Source of the DNA: Hydractinia symbiolongicarpus
Lineage: Eukaryota; Cnidaria; Hydrozoa; Anthoathecata; Hydractiniidae
DNA: 64,000 nucleotides
Assembly: GCF_029227915.1 (NCBI RefSeq)
Contig: NC_079887.1
Coordinates: forward strand, 24,923,650-24,987,649
Reading direction: 5' to 3'
In this document: positions 26,991 through 39,900 of the stretch, piece after piece
Numbering within the stretch: the stretch's first letter is position 1
How the letters are laid out: the number at the start of each line of letters is the position of its first letter
Made by a program: the position numbers and the translations under genes
The notes under the pieces: generated by a model
The model's input: only the letters and a program-made list of their open reading frames with translations
What the model was told of the DNA's origin: nothing
Databases searched by the model: none

Positions 26991-28440
26991 GGGTCACATA
27001 TTCGTACCAACATGTATTTAGCGATATTTTTCTGATATTACTAGGTTGTATGGCTTTTATCAGTGAAACCATTGACTGTGGGACTTAATTGAACTGATTA
27101 TGCACTGTGACCTTATAAATGTAAAAGTGAGACAATTGGACTCCAAGAAAAAACATTCTTCTTAATTTGACGTGATTGCCGTAAATCAGCGATTACACTG
27201 GTCGCTGTGGTAGCGCTTTAAATAAAAATTAGGATAAAAAAGTCATTTTTTACTTTGGGACCAATCCTACCCGTTATCGCGCGCTGAAAAAATAGCGACA
27301 GTTTCAAAAACTAAATTTCATTGACTTTCTAACGGTGTCAATCCGTTTTACTTACAACGGTTGGGTCACATATTCGTACCAACATGTATTTATAGCGATA
27401 TTTTTCTGATATTACTAGGTTGTATCGCTTTAAACAGTGAAACCATTGACTGTGGGACTTAATTGAACTGATTATGGACTGTGACCTTATAAATGTAAAA
27501 GTGAGACAATTGGACTCTAAGAAATAACATTCTTCTTAATATGAAATCATTGCCGAAACTCAGCGATTACACTGGGCGCTGTGGTAGCGTTTCAAATAAA
27601 AATTAAAAAAAAAAAGTCATTTTTTACTGTGGGAGCAATCCTAGCCGTTATCGCGCGCTGAAGAAATAGCGACAGTTTCAAAAACTACATTTCATTGACT
27701 TTTTAACGGTGTCAGTCTGTTTGAGTTACAACGGTTGGGTCACATATTCGTACCAACATGTATTTAGCGATATTTTTCTGATATTACTAGGTTGTATGGC
27801 TATTAACAGTGAAACCATTGACTGTGGGACTTAATTGAACTGATTATGGACTGTGACCTTATAAATGTGAAAGTGAGACAATTGGACTCCAAGAAAGAAC
27901 ATTCTTCTTAATATGAAATGATTGCCGAAACTCAGCGATTACACTGGGCGCTGTGGTAGCGCTTCAATTTAAAATTAAGATAAAAAAGTCATTTTTTACT
28001 GTGGGACCAATCCTAGCTGTTATCGCGCGCTTAAGAAATAGCGACAGTTTCAAAAACTACATTTCATTGACTTTCTAACGGTGTCAGTCCGTTTGAGTTT
28101 CAACAGTTGGGTCACATATTAGTACCAACATGTATTTAGCGATATTTATCTGATATTACTAGGTTGTATGGCTTTTAACAGTGAAACCATTGACTGTGGG
28201 ACTTAATTGAACTGATTATGGACTGCCAGCTTATAAATGTGAAAGTGAGACAATTGGACTCCAAGAAAAAACATTCTTCTTAATTTGACGTGATTGCCGG
28301 AAATCAGCGATTACACTGGTCGCTGTGGTAGTGCTTCAAATGAAAATTAGGATAAAAAAGTCATTTTTTACTGTGGGACCAAACCTAGCCGTTATCGCGC
28401 GCTGAAGAAATAGCGACATTTTCAAAAACTACATTTCATT
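26991..28440 (+). repeat. Monomers with TA-insertion marker and b-type run
   Basis: Monomers with gattgccgtaaatcagc, then ttatagcgat (27389), then ggctattaacagtg, followed by the start of a run of b-type monomers. The order of types matches 7290-8200 (TA marker at 7549) and recurs at 36.5-37.2, 41.7-42.4 and 56.7-57.4 kb. No gene is present. Confidence 0.78.
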
Positions 28441-31400
28441 GTCCTTCTAACGGTGTCAGTCCAGTTGAGTTTCAACAGTTGGGTCACATATTAGTACCAA
28501 CATGTATTTAGCGATATTTATCTGATATTACTAGGTTGTATGGCTTTTAACAGTGAAACCATTGACTGTGGGACTTAATTGAACTGATTATGGACTGCGA
28601 CCTTATAAATGTGAAAGTGAGACAATTGGACTCCAAGAAAAAACATTCTTCTTAATTTGACGTGATTGCCGGAAATCAGCGATTACACTGGTCGCTGTGG
28701 TAGTGCTTCAAATGAAAATTAGGATAAAAAAGTCATTTTTTACTGTGGGACCAAACCTAGCCGTTATCGCGCGCTGAAGAAATAGCGACATTTTCAAAAA
28801 CTACATTTCATTGTCCTTCTAACGGTGTCAGTCCAGTTGAGTTTCAACAGTTGGGTCACATATTAGTACCAACATGTATTTAGCGATATTTATCTGATAT
28901 TACTAGGTTGTATGGCTTTTAACAGTGAAACCATTGACTGTGGGACTTAATTGAACTGATTATGGACTGCGACCTTATAAATGTGAAAGTGAGACAATTG
29001 GACTCAAAGAAAAAACATTCTTCTTAATTTGACGTGATTGCCGGAAATCAGCGATTACACTGGTCGCTGTGGTAGTGCTTCAAATGAAAATTAGGATAAA
29101 AAAGTCATTTTTTACTGTGGGACCAAACCTAGCCGTTATCGCGCGCTGAAGAAATAGCGACAGTTTCAAAAACTACATTTCATTGTCCTTCTAACGGTGT
29201 CAGTCCGTTTGAGTTTCAACAGTTGGGTCACATATTCGTACCAACATGTATTTAGCGATATTTATCTGATATTACTACGTTGCATCGCTTTTAGCAGTGA
29301 AACGATTGACTGTGGGACTTAATTGAACTTACTTTGGACTGTGACCTGATCAATGTTATAAATGATTCAAATGGACTCCAAGAAAAAAAATTCTTCATAA
29401 CTTGACGTGATTGCCGGAAATCAGCGATTACACTGGGCGCTGTGGTAGCGCTACATTTAAAAATTTAGATAAATAAGTCGTTCTTTACTGTGGGTCCAAT
29501 CCTACCCGTTATCGCGCGCTGAAGAAATAGCGACAGTTTCAAAAACTACATTTCATTGACTTTTTAACGGTGTCAGTCCGTTTGAGTTTCAACGGTTGGG
29601 TCACATATTCGTACCAACATGTATTTAGCGATCTTTATCTGATATTACTAGGTTGCATCGCTTTTAGGAGTGAAAAGATTGACTGTGGGACTTAATTGAA
29701 CTCACTTTGGACTGTGACCTGATCAATGTGATAAATGACACAAACGGACTTCAAGAAAAAAAATTCTTTTTAATTTGACGTGATTGCCGGAAATCAGCGA
29801 TTACACTGGGCGCTGTGGTAGCGCTATATTTAAAAATTTAGATAAATAAGTCGTTCTTTACTGTGGGACCAACCCTACCCGTTATCGCGCGCTGAAGTAA
29901 TAGTGACAGTTTCAAAAACTACATTTCATTGACTTTTTAACGGTGTCAGTCCGTTTGAGTTTCAACGGTTGGGTCACATATTCGTACCAACATGTATTTA
30001 GCGTTATTTATCTAATATTACTAGTTTGCATCGCTTTTAACAGTGAAACGAATGACTGTGGGACTAAATTAAACTAAATTTGGACCGTGACCTGGTCAAT
30101 GTGATAAATGACACAAATGGACTCCAAAAAAATAATTCTTTTTAATTTGACATGATTGCCGGAAATCAGCGATTACACTGGGCGCTGTGGTAGCGCTTCA
30201 TTTAAAAAATTAGATAAATAAGTCGTTCTTTACTGTGGGACCAATCCTACCCGTTATCGCGCGCTGAAAAAATAGCGACAGTTTCAAAAACTACATTTCA
30301 TTGACTTTCTAACGGCGTCAATCCGTTTTACTTACAACAGTTGGGTCACATATTCGTACCAACATGTATTTAGCGATATTTTTCTGATATTACTAGGTTG
30401 TATGGCTTTTAACAGTAAAACCATTGACTGTGGGACTTAATTGAACTGATTATGGACTGTGACCTTATAAATGTAAAAGTGAGACAATTGGACTCCAAGA
30501 AATAACATTCTTCTTAATATAAAATGATTGCCGAAACTCAGCGATTACACTGGGCGCTGTGGTAGCGCTTCAATTTAAAATTAAGATAAAAAAGTCATTC
30601 TTTACTGTGGGACCAATCCTAGCTGTTATCGCGCGCTTTAGAAATAGCGAAAGTTTCAAAAACTACATTTCATTGAATTTCTAACGGCGTCAGTCCGTTT
30701 AAGTTTCAACGGTTGTGTCACATATTCGTACCAACATGTATTTAGCGATATTTGTCTGATATTACTAGGTTGCATCGCTTTTAACAGTGAAACGATTGAC
30801 TGTGGGATTTAATTGAACTAACTTTGGACTGTGCCCTGATAAATGTGATAAATGAGGCAATTGGACCCCAAGAAAAAACATTCTTCTTAATTTGACGTGA
30901 TTGCCGGAAATCAGCGATTACACTGGGCGCTGTGGTAGCGCTTCATTTAAAAACTTAGATAAATAAGTCATTTCATACTGTGGGACCAATCCTAGCCGTT
31001 ATCCCGCGCTGAAGCAGTAGAGACCATTTCAAAAACTACACCTCATTGACTTTCTAACGGTGTCAATCCGTTTGAGTTACAACGGTTGGGTCACATATTC
31101 GTACCAACATGTTTTTAGCGATATTTTTCTGATATTACTAGGTTGTATGGCTTTTAACAGTGAAACGATTGACTGTGGGACTTAATTGAGCTGATTAAGG
31201 ACTGTGACCTTATAAATGTTAAAGTGAGACAATTGGACTTAATTGAACTGATTATGGACTGCAACCTTATAAATGTAAAAGTGAGACAATTGGACTCCAA
31301 GAAAAAAAATTCTTTTTAATTTGACGTGATTGCCGGAAATCAGCGATTACACTGGGCGCTGTGGTAGCCTTTCAATTAATAATTAAAATAAAAAAGTCAT

Positions 31401-31957
31401 TTTTTACTGTGGGACCAATCCTATTCGTTATCGCACGCTGAAGAAATAGCGACAGTTTCAAAAACTACATTTCATTGACTTTCTAACGGTGTCAATCCTT
31501 TTGAGTTACAACGGTTGGGTCACATATTCGTACCAACATGTATTTAGCGATATTTTTCTGATATTACTAGGTTGTATGGCTTTTAACAGTGAAATCATTG
31601 ACTGTGGGACTTAATTGAAGTGATTATGGACTGCGACCTTATAAATGTGAAAATGAGACAATTGGACTCCAAGAAAAAAAATTCTTTCTAATTTGACGTG
31701 ATTGCCGAAAATTAGCGATTACACTGGGCGCTGTGGTAGCGCTTCACTTAAAAAAATTAGATAAATAAGTCGTTCTTTACTGTTGGACCAATTCTGTCCG
31801 TTATCGCGCGCTGAAGAAATAGCGACAGTTTCAAAAACTACATTTCATTGACTTTCTAACGGTGTCAATCCGTTTGAGTTACAACGGTTGGGTCACATCT
31901 TCGTACCAACATGTATTTAGCGATATTTTTCTGATATTACTAGGTTGTATGGCTTTT
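28441..31957 (+). repeat. Long-range duplicated segment, left copy
   Basis: It matches 53054-56569 with a constant offset of 24613 bp. Landmarks are aatgattcaaatgg at 29361 and 53974, and gagctgatta at 31188 and 55801. It begins in a run of b-type monomers with gtccagttgag (near 28461 and 28833), followed by a c-type monomer, the gaggcaattggacccc monomer and the 57-bp duplication. Near 31957 the two copies diverge because this one has an extra monomer. Similarity then resumes at an offset of about 24239 (tatgcactg at 32371 and 56610). Confidence 0.88.
31178..31291 (+). repeat. 57-bp tandem duplication, copy C
   Basis: Same structure (gagctgatta at 31188), 4899 bp downstream of copy B. It lies in the segment that is duplicated at 53.0-56.6 kb. 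Confidence 0.9.
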
Positions 31958-33714
31958 AACAGTGAAATCATTGACTGTGGGACTTAATTGAAGTGATTAT
32001 GGACTGCGACCTTATAAATGTGAAAGTGAGACAATTGGACTCCAAGAAAAAAAATTCTTTTTAATTTGACGTGATTGCCGAAAATCAGCGATTACACTGG
32101 GCGCTGTGGTAGCGCTTCACTTAAAAAAATTAGATAAATAAGTCGTTCTTTACTGTGGGACCAATCCTGTCCGTTATCGTGCGCTGAAGAAATAGCGACA
32201 GTTTCAAAAACTACATTTCATTGACTTTCTAACGGTGTCAATCCGTTTGAGTTACAACGGTTGGGTCACATATTCGTACCAACATGTATTTAGCGATATT
32301 TTTCTGATATTACTAGGTTGTATGGCTTTTATCAGTGAAACCATTGACTGTGGGACTTAATTGAACTGATTATGCACTGTGACCTTATAAATGTAAAAGT
32401 GAGACAATTGGACTCCAAGAAAAAACATTCTTCTTAATTTGACGTGATTGCCGTAAATCAGCGATTACACTGGTCGCTGTGGTAGCGCTTTAAATAAAAA
32501 TTAGGATAAAAAAGTCATTTTTAACTTTGGGACCAATCCTACCCGTTATCGCGCGCTGAAAAAATAGCGACAGTTTCAAAAACTAAATTTCATTGACTTT
32601 CTAACGGTGTTAATCCGTTTTACTTACAACGGTTGGGTCACATATTCGTACCAACATGTATTTATAGCGATATTTTTCTGATATTACTAGGTTGTATCGC
32701 TTTAAACAGTGAAACCATTGACTGTGGGACTTAATTGAACTGATTATGGACTGTGACCTTATAAATGTAAAAGTGAGACAATTGGACTCTAAGAAATAAC
32801 ATTCTTCTTAATATGAAATCATTGCCGAAACTCAGCGATTATACTGGGCGCTGTGGTAGCGTTTCAAATAAAAATTAAAATAAAAAAGTCATTTTTTACT
32901 GTGGGAGCAATCCTATTCGTTATCGCGCGCTGAAGAAATAGCGACAGTTTCAAAAACTACATTTCATTGACTTTTTAACGGTGTCAGTCTGTTTGAGTTA
33001 CAACGGTTGGGTCACATATTCGTACCAACATGTATTTAGCGATATTTTTCTGATATTACTAGGTTGCATCGCTTTTAACAATGAATCGATTGACTTTGGG
33101 ACTTAATTGAACTCACTTTGGACTGTGACCTCATCAATGTGATAAATGACACAAATGGACTCCAAGAAAAAAAATTCTTCTTAATTTGACGTGATTGCCG
33201 GAAATCAGCGATTACACTGGGCGCTGTGGTAGCGCTTCTAATAAAAATTAGGATAAAAAAGTCATTTTTTACTATGGGACCAACCCTAGCCGTTATCGCG
33301 CGCTGAAGAAATAGCGACAGTTTCAAAAACTACATTTCATTGACTTTCTAACGGTGTCAATCCGTTTGAGTTACAACGGTTGGGTCACATATTCGTACCA
33401 ACATGTATTTAGCGATATTTTTCTGATATTACTAGGTTGTATGGCTTTTATCAGTGAAACCATTGACTGTGGGACTTAATTGAACTGATTATGCACTGTG
33501 ACCTTATAAATGTAAAAGTGAGACAATTGGACTCCAAGAAAAAACATTCTTCTTAATTTGACGTGATTGCCGTAAATCAGCGATTACACTGGTCGCTGTG
33601 GTAGCGCTTTAAATAAAAATTAGGATAAAAAAGTCATTTTTTACTTTGGGACCAATCCTACCCGTTATCGCGCGCTGAAAAAATAGCGACAGTTTCAAAA
33701 ACTAAATTTCATTG
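31958..33714 (+). repeat. Mosaic monomers with an isolated a-type copy
   Basis: About five monomers: one extra copy relative to the 56.5 kb block, the gattgccgtaaatcagc type, a TA-insertion monomer (32662) and an a-type monomer (near 33078) like those of HOR 2. The a-type monomer recurs 4840 bp downstream near 37918. No gene is present. Confidence 0.75.
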
Positions 33715-36700
33715 ACTTTCTAACGGTGTCAATCCGTTTGAGTTACAACGGTTGGGTCACATATTCGTACCAACATGTTTTTAGCGATATTAATCTGATA
33801 TTACTAGGTTGCATCGCTTTTAACAGTGAAACGATTGACTGTGGGATTTAATTGAACTAACTTTGGACTGTGCCCTGATAAATGTGATAAATGAGACAAT
33901 TAAACTCCAAAAAAAACATTCTTCTTAATTTGACGTGATTGCCGGAAATCAGCGATTACCTTGGGCGCTGTGGTAGCCCTTCATTTAAAAATTTAGATAA
34001 ATAAGTCATTTCTTACTGTGGGACCAATCCTAGTCGTTATCCCGCGCTGAGGCAGTAGCGACAGTTTCAAAAACTACATTTCATTGACTTTCTAACGGTG
34101 TCAGTCCGTTTGAGTTTCAACAGTTGGGTCACATATTCGTACCAACATATATTTAGCGATATTTATCTGATTTTGCTAGGTTGTATGGCTTTTAACAGTA
34201 AAATCATTGACTGTGGGACTTAATTGAACTGATTATGGACTGCGACCTTATAAATGTGAAAGTGAGACAATTGGACTCCAAGAAAAAACATTCTTCTTAA
34301 TTTGACGTGATTGCCGGAAATCAGCGATTACACTGGTCGCTGTGGTAGCGCTTCAAATAAAAATTGGGATAAAAAATCATTTTTTACTGTGGGACCAAAC
34401 CTAGCCGTTATTGCGCGCTGAAGAAATAGCGACAGTTTCAAAAACTACATTTCATTGACTTTCTAACGCTGTCAGTCCGTTTGAGTTTCAACAGTTGGGT
34501 CACATAAGCGTACCAACATGTATTTAGCGACATTTATCTGATATTACTAGGTTGCATCGCTTTTAACAGTGAAACGATTGACTGTGGGACTTAATTAAAC
34601 TAAATTTGGAGGGTGACCTGGTCAATGTGATAAATGACACAAATGGACTCCAAAAAAATAATTCTTCTTAATTTGACATGATTGCCGGAAATCAGCGATT
34701 ACACTCGGCGCTGTGGTTGCGCTGCATTTAAAAAATTAGATAAATAAGTCGTTCTTTACTGTAAGACCAATCCTACCCGTTATCGCGCGCTGAAAAAATA
34801 GCGACAGTTTCAAAAACTACATTTCATTGACTTTCTAACGGTGTCAATCCGTTTTACTTACAACGGTTGGGTCACATATTTGTACCAACATGTATTTAGC
34901 GATATTTTTCTGATATTACTAGGTTGTATCGCTTTAAACAGTGAAACGATTGACTGTGGGATTTAATTGAACTAACTTTGGACTGTGCCCTGATAAATGT
35001 GATAAATGAGACAATTGGACTCCAAGAAAAAACATTCTTCTTAATTTGACGTGATTGCCGGAAATCAGCGATTACACTGGGCGCTGTGGTAGCGCTTCAA
35101 TTTAAAATTAAGATAAAAAAGTCATTTTTTACTATGGGACCAATCGTAGCTGTTATCGCGCGCTTAAGAAATAGCGACAGTTTCAAAAACTACATTTCAT
35201 TGACTTTCTAACGGTGTCAATCTGTTTGAGTTACAACGGTTGGGTCACATATTCGTACCAACATGTTTTTAGCGATATTAATCTGATATTACTAGGTTGC
35301 ATCGCTTTTAACAGTGAAACGATTGACTGTGGGATTTAATTGAACTAACTTTGGACTGTGCCCTGATAAATGTGATAAATGAGACAATTGGACTCCAAAA
35401 AAAACATTCTTCTTAATTTGACGTGATTGCCGGAAATCAGCGATTACCTTGGGCGCTGTGGTAGCCCTTCATTTAAAAATTTAGATAAATAAGTCATTTC
35501 TTACTGTGGGACCAATCCTAGTCGTTATCCCGCGCTGAAGCAGTAGCGACAGTTTCAAAAACTACATTTCATTGACTTTCTAACGGTGTCAGTCCGTTTG
35601 AGTTTCAACAGTTGGGTCACATATTCGTACCAACATATATTTAGCGATATTTATCTGATTTTGCTAGGTTGTATGGCTTTTAACAGTAAAATCATTGACT
35701 GTGGGACTTAATTGAACTGATTATGGACTGCGACCTTATAAATGTGAAAGTGAGACAATTGGACTCCAAGAAAAAACATTCTTCTTAATTTGACGTGATT
35801 GCCGGAAATCAGCGATTACACTGGTCGCTGTGGTAGCGCTTCAAATAAAAATTGGGATAAAAAATCATTTTTTACTGTGGGACCAAACCTAGCCGTTATT
35901 GCGCGCTGAAGAAATAGCGACAGTTTCAAAAACTACATTTCATTGACTTTCTAACGCTGTCAGTCCGTTTGAGTTTCAACAGTTGGGTCACATAAGCGTA
36001 CCAACATGTCTTTAGCGACATTTATCTGATATTACTAGGTTGCATCGCTTTTAACAGTGAAACGATTGACTGTGGGACTTAATTAAACTAAATTTGGAGG
36101 GTGACCTGGTCAATGTGATAAATGGCACAAATGGACTCCAAAAAAATAATTCTTCTTAATTTGACATGATTGCCGGAAATCAGCGATTACACTGGGCGCT
36201 GTGGTAGCGCTTCACTTAAAAAAATTAGATAAATAAGTCGTTCTTTACTGTGGGACCAATCCTGTCCGTTATCGCGCGCTGAAGAAATAGCGACAGTTTC
36301 AAAAACTACATTTCATTGACTTTCTAACGGTGTCAATCCGTTTGAGTTACAACGGTTGGGTCACATATTCGTACCAACATGTATTTAGCGATATTTTTCT
36401 GATATTACTAGGTTGTATGGCTTTTATCAGTGAAACCATTGACTGTGGGACTTAATTGAACTGATTATGCACTGTGACCTTATAAATGTAAAAGTGAGAC
36501 AATTGGACTCCAAGAAAAAACATTCTTCTTAATTTGACGTGATTGCCGTAAATCAGCGATTACACTGGTCGCTGTGGTAGCGCTTTAAATAAAAATTAGG
36601 ATAAAAAAGTCATTTTTTACTTTGGGACCAATCCTACCCGTTATCGCGCGCTGAAAAAATAGCGACAGTTTCAAAAACTAAATTTCATTGACTTTCTAAC

Positions 36701-36997
36701 GGTGTCAATCCGTTTTACTTACAACGGTTGGGTCACATATTCGTACCAACATGTATTTATAGCGATATTTTTCTGATATTACTAGGTTGTATCGCTTTAA
36801 ACAGTGAAACCATTGACTGTGGGACTTAATTGAACTGATTATGGACTGTGACCTTATAAATGTAAAAGTGAGATAATTGGACTCTAAGAAATAACATTCT
36901 TCTTAATATGAAATCATTGCCGAAACTCAGCGATTATACTGGGCGCTGTGGTAGCGTTTCAAATAAAAATTAAAATAAAAAAGTCATTTTTTACTGT
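33715..36997 (+). repeat. Duplicated segment, left copy of 11.2-kb pair
   Basis: It matches 44886-48168 with an offset of 11171 bp (30 monomers): aagcgtacc at 34506 and 45677, again at 35994 and 47165, and acactcggcg at 34701 and 45872. Within it, a four-monomer sub-block is itself repeated (34506 to 35994, 1488 bp), and both sub-blocks are present in the right copy. The sub-block duplication is therefore older than the segment duplication. Confidence 0.88.
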
Positions 36998-39900
36998 GGG
37001 AGCAATCCTAGCCGTTATCGCGCGCTGAAGAAATAGCGACAGTTTCAAAAACTACATTTCATTGACTTTTTAACGGTGTCAGTCTGTTTGAGTTACAACG
37101 GTTGGGTCACATATTCGTACCAACATGTATTTAGCGATATTTTTCTGATATTACTAGGTTGTATGGCTATTAACAGTGAAACCATTGACTGTGGGACTTA
37201 ATTGAACTGATTATGGACTGTGACCTTATAAATGTGAAAGTGAGACAATTGGACTCGAAGAAAGAACATTCTTCTTAATATGAAATGATTGCCCAAACTC
37301 AGCGATTACACTGGTCGCTGTGGTAGTGCTTCAAATGAAAATTAGGATAAAAAAGTCATTTTTTACTGTGGGACCAAACCTAGCCGTTATCGCGCGCTGA
37401 AGAAATAGCGACAGTTTCAAAAACTACATTTCATTGTCCTTCTAACGGTGTCAGTCCGGTTGAGTTTCAACAGTTGGGTCACATATTCGTACCAACATGT
37501 ATTTAGCGATATTTATCTGATATTACTACGTTGCATCGCTTTTAGCAGTGAAACGATTGACTGTGGGACTTAATTGAACTCACTTTGGACTGTGACCTGA
37601 TCAATGTAATAAATGACTCAAATGGACTCCAAGAAAAAAAATTCTTCATAACTTGACGTGATTGCCGGAAATCAGCGATTACACTGGGCGCTGTGGTAGC
37701 GCTACATTTAAAAATTTAGATAAATAAGTCGTTCTTTACTGTGGGACCAATCCTATCCGTTATTGCGCGCTAAAGAAATAGCGACAGTTTCAAGAACTAC
37801 ATTTCATTGACTTTTTAACGGTGTCAGTCCGTTTGAGTTTCAACGGTTGGGTCACATATTCGTACCAACATGTATTTAACGATATTTATCTGATATTACT
37901 AGGTTGAATCGCTTTTAACAATGAATCGATTGACTTTGGGACTTAATTGAACTCACTTTGGACTGTGACCTGATCAATGTGATAAATGACACAAATGGAC
38001 TCCAAGAAAAAAAATTCTTCTTAATTTGACGTGATTGCCGGAAATCAGCGATTACACTGGGCGCTGTGGTAGCGCTTCTAATAAAAATTAGGATAAAAAA
38101 GTCATTTTTTACTATGGGACCAACCCTAGCCGTTATCGCGCGCTGAAGAAATAGCGACAGTTTCAAAAACTACATTTCATTGACTTTCTAACGGTGTCAA
38201 TCCGTTTGAGTTACAACGGTTGGGTCACATATTCGTACCAACATGTATTTAGCGATATTTTTCTGATATTACTAGGTTGTATGGCTTTTATCAGTGAAAC
38301 CATTGACTGTGGGACTTAATTGAACTGATTATGCACTGTGACCTTATAAATGTAAAAGTGAGACAATTGGACTCCAAGAAAAAACATTCTTCTTAATTTG
38401 ACGTGATTGCCGTAAATCAGCGATTACACTGGTCGCTGTGGTAGCGCTTTAAATAAAAATTAGGATAAAAAAGTCATCTTTTACTTTGGGACCAATCCTA
38501 CCCGTTATCGCGCGCTGAAAAAATAGCGAAAGTTTCAAAAACTAAATTTCATTGACTTTCTAACGGTGTCAATCCGTTTTACTTACAACGGTTGGGTCAC
38601 ATATTCGTACCAACATGTATTTATAGCGATATTTTTCTGATATTACTAGGTTGTATGGCTATTAACAGTGAAACCATTGACTGTGGGACTTAATTGAACT
38701 GATTATGGACTGTGACCTTATAAATGTGAAAGTGAGACAATTGGACACCAAGAAAGAACATTCTTCTTAATATGAAATGATTGCCGAAACTCAGCGATTA
38801 CACTGGGCGCTGTGGTAGCGCTTCAATTTAAAATTAAGATAAAAAAGTCATTTTTTACTGTGGGACCAATCCTAGCTGTTATCGCGCGCTTAAAAAATAG
38901 CGACAGTTTCAAAAACTACATTTCATTGACTTTCTAACGGTGTCAATCTGTTTGAGTTACAACGGTTGGGTCACATATTCGTACCAACATGTTTTTAGCG
39001 ATATTAATCTGATATTACTAGGTTGCATCGCTTTTAACAGTGAAACGATTGACTGTGGGATTTAATTGAACTAACTTTGGACTGTGCCCTGATAAATGTG
39101 ATAAATGAGACAATTGGACTCCAAAAAAAACATTCTTCTTAATTTGACGTGATTGCCGGAAATCAGCGATTACCTTGGGCGCTGTGGTAGCCCTTCATTT
39201 AAAAATTTAGATAAATAAGTCATTTCTTACTGTGGGACCAATCCTAGTCGTTATCCCGCGCTGAAGCAGTAGCGACAGTTTCAAAAACTACATTTCATTG
39301 ACTTTCTAACGGTGTCAGTCCGTTTGAGTTTCAACAGTTGGGTCACATATTCGTACCAACATATATTTAGCGATATTTATCTGATTTTGCTAGGTTGTAT
39401 GGCTTTTAACAGTAAAATCATTGACTGTGGGACTTAATTGAACTGATTATGGACTGCGACCTTATAAATGTGAAAGTGAGACAATTGGACTCCAAGAAAA
39501 AACATTCTTCTTAATTTGACGTGATTGCCGGAAATCAGCGATTACACTGGGCGCTGTGGTAGCGCTTCTAATAAAAATTAGGATAAAAAAGTCATTTTTT
39601 ACTATGGGACCAACCCTAGCCGTTATCGCGCGCTGAAGAAATAGCGACAGTTTCAAAAACTACATTTCATTGACTTTCTAACGGTGTCAATCCGTTTGAG
39701 TTACAACGGTTGGGTCACATATTCGTACCAACATGTATTTAGCGATATTTTTCTGATATTACTAGGTTGTATGGCTTTTATCAGTGAAACCATTGACTGT
39801 GGGACTTAATTGAACTGATTATGCACTGTGACCTTATAAATGTAAAAGTGAGACAATTGGACTCCAAGAAAGAACATTCTTCTTAATATGAAATGATTGC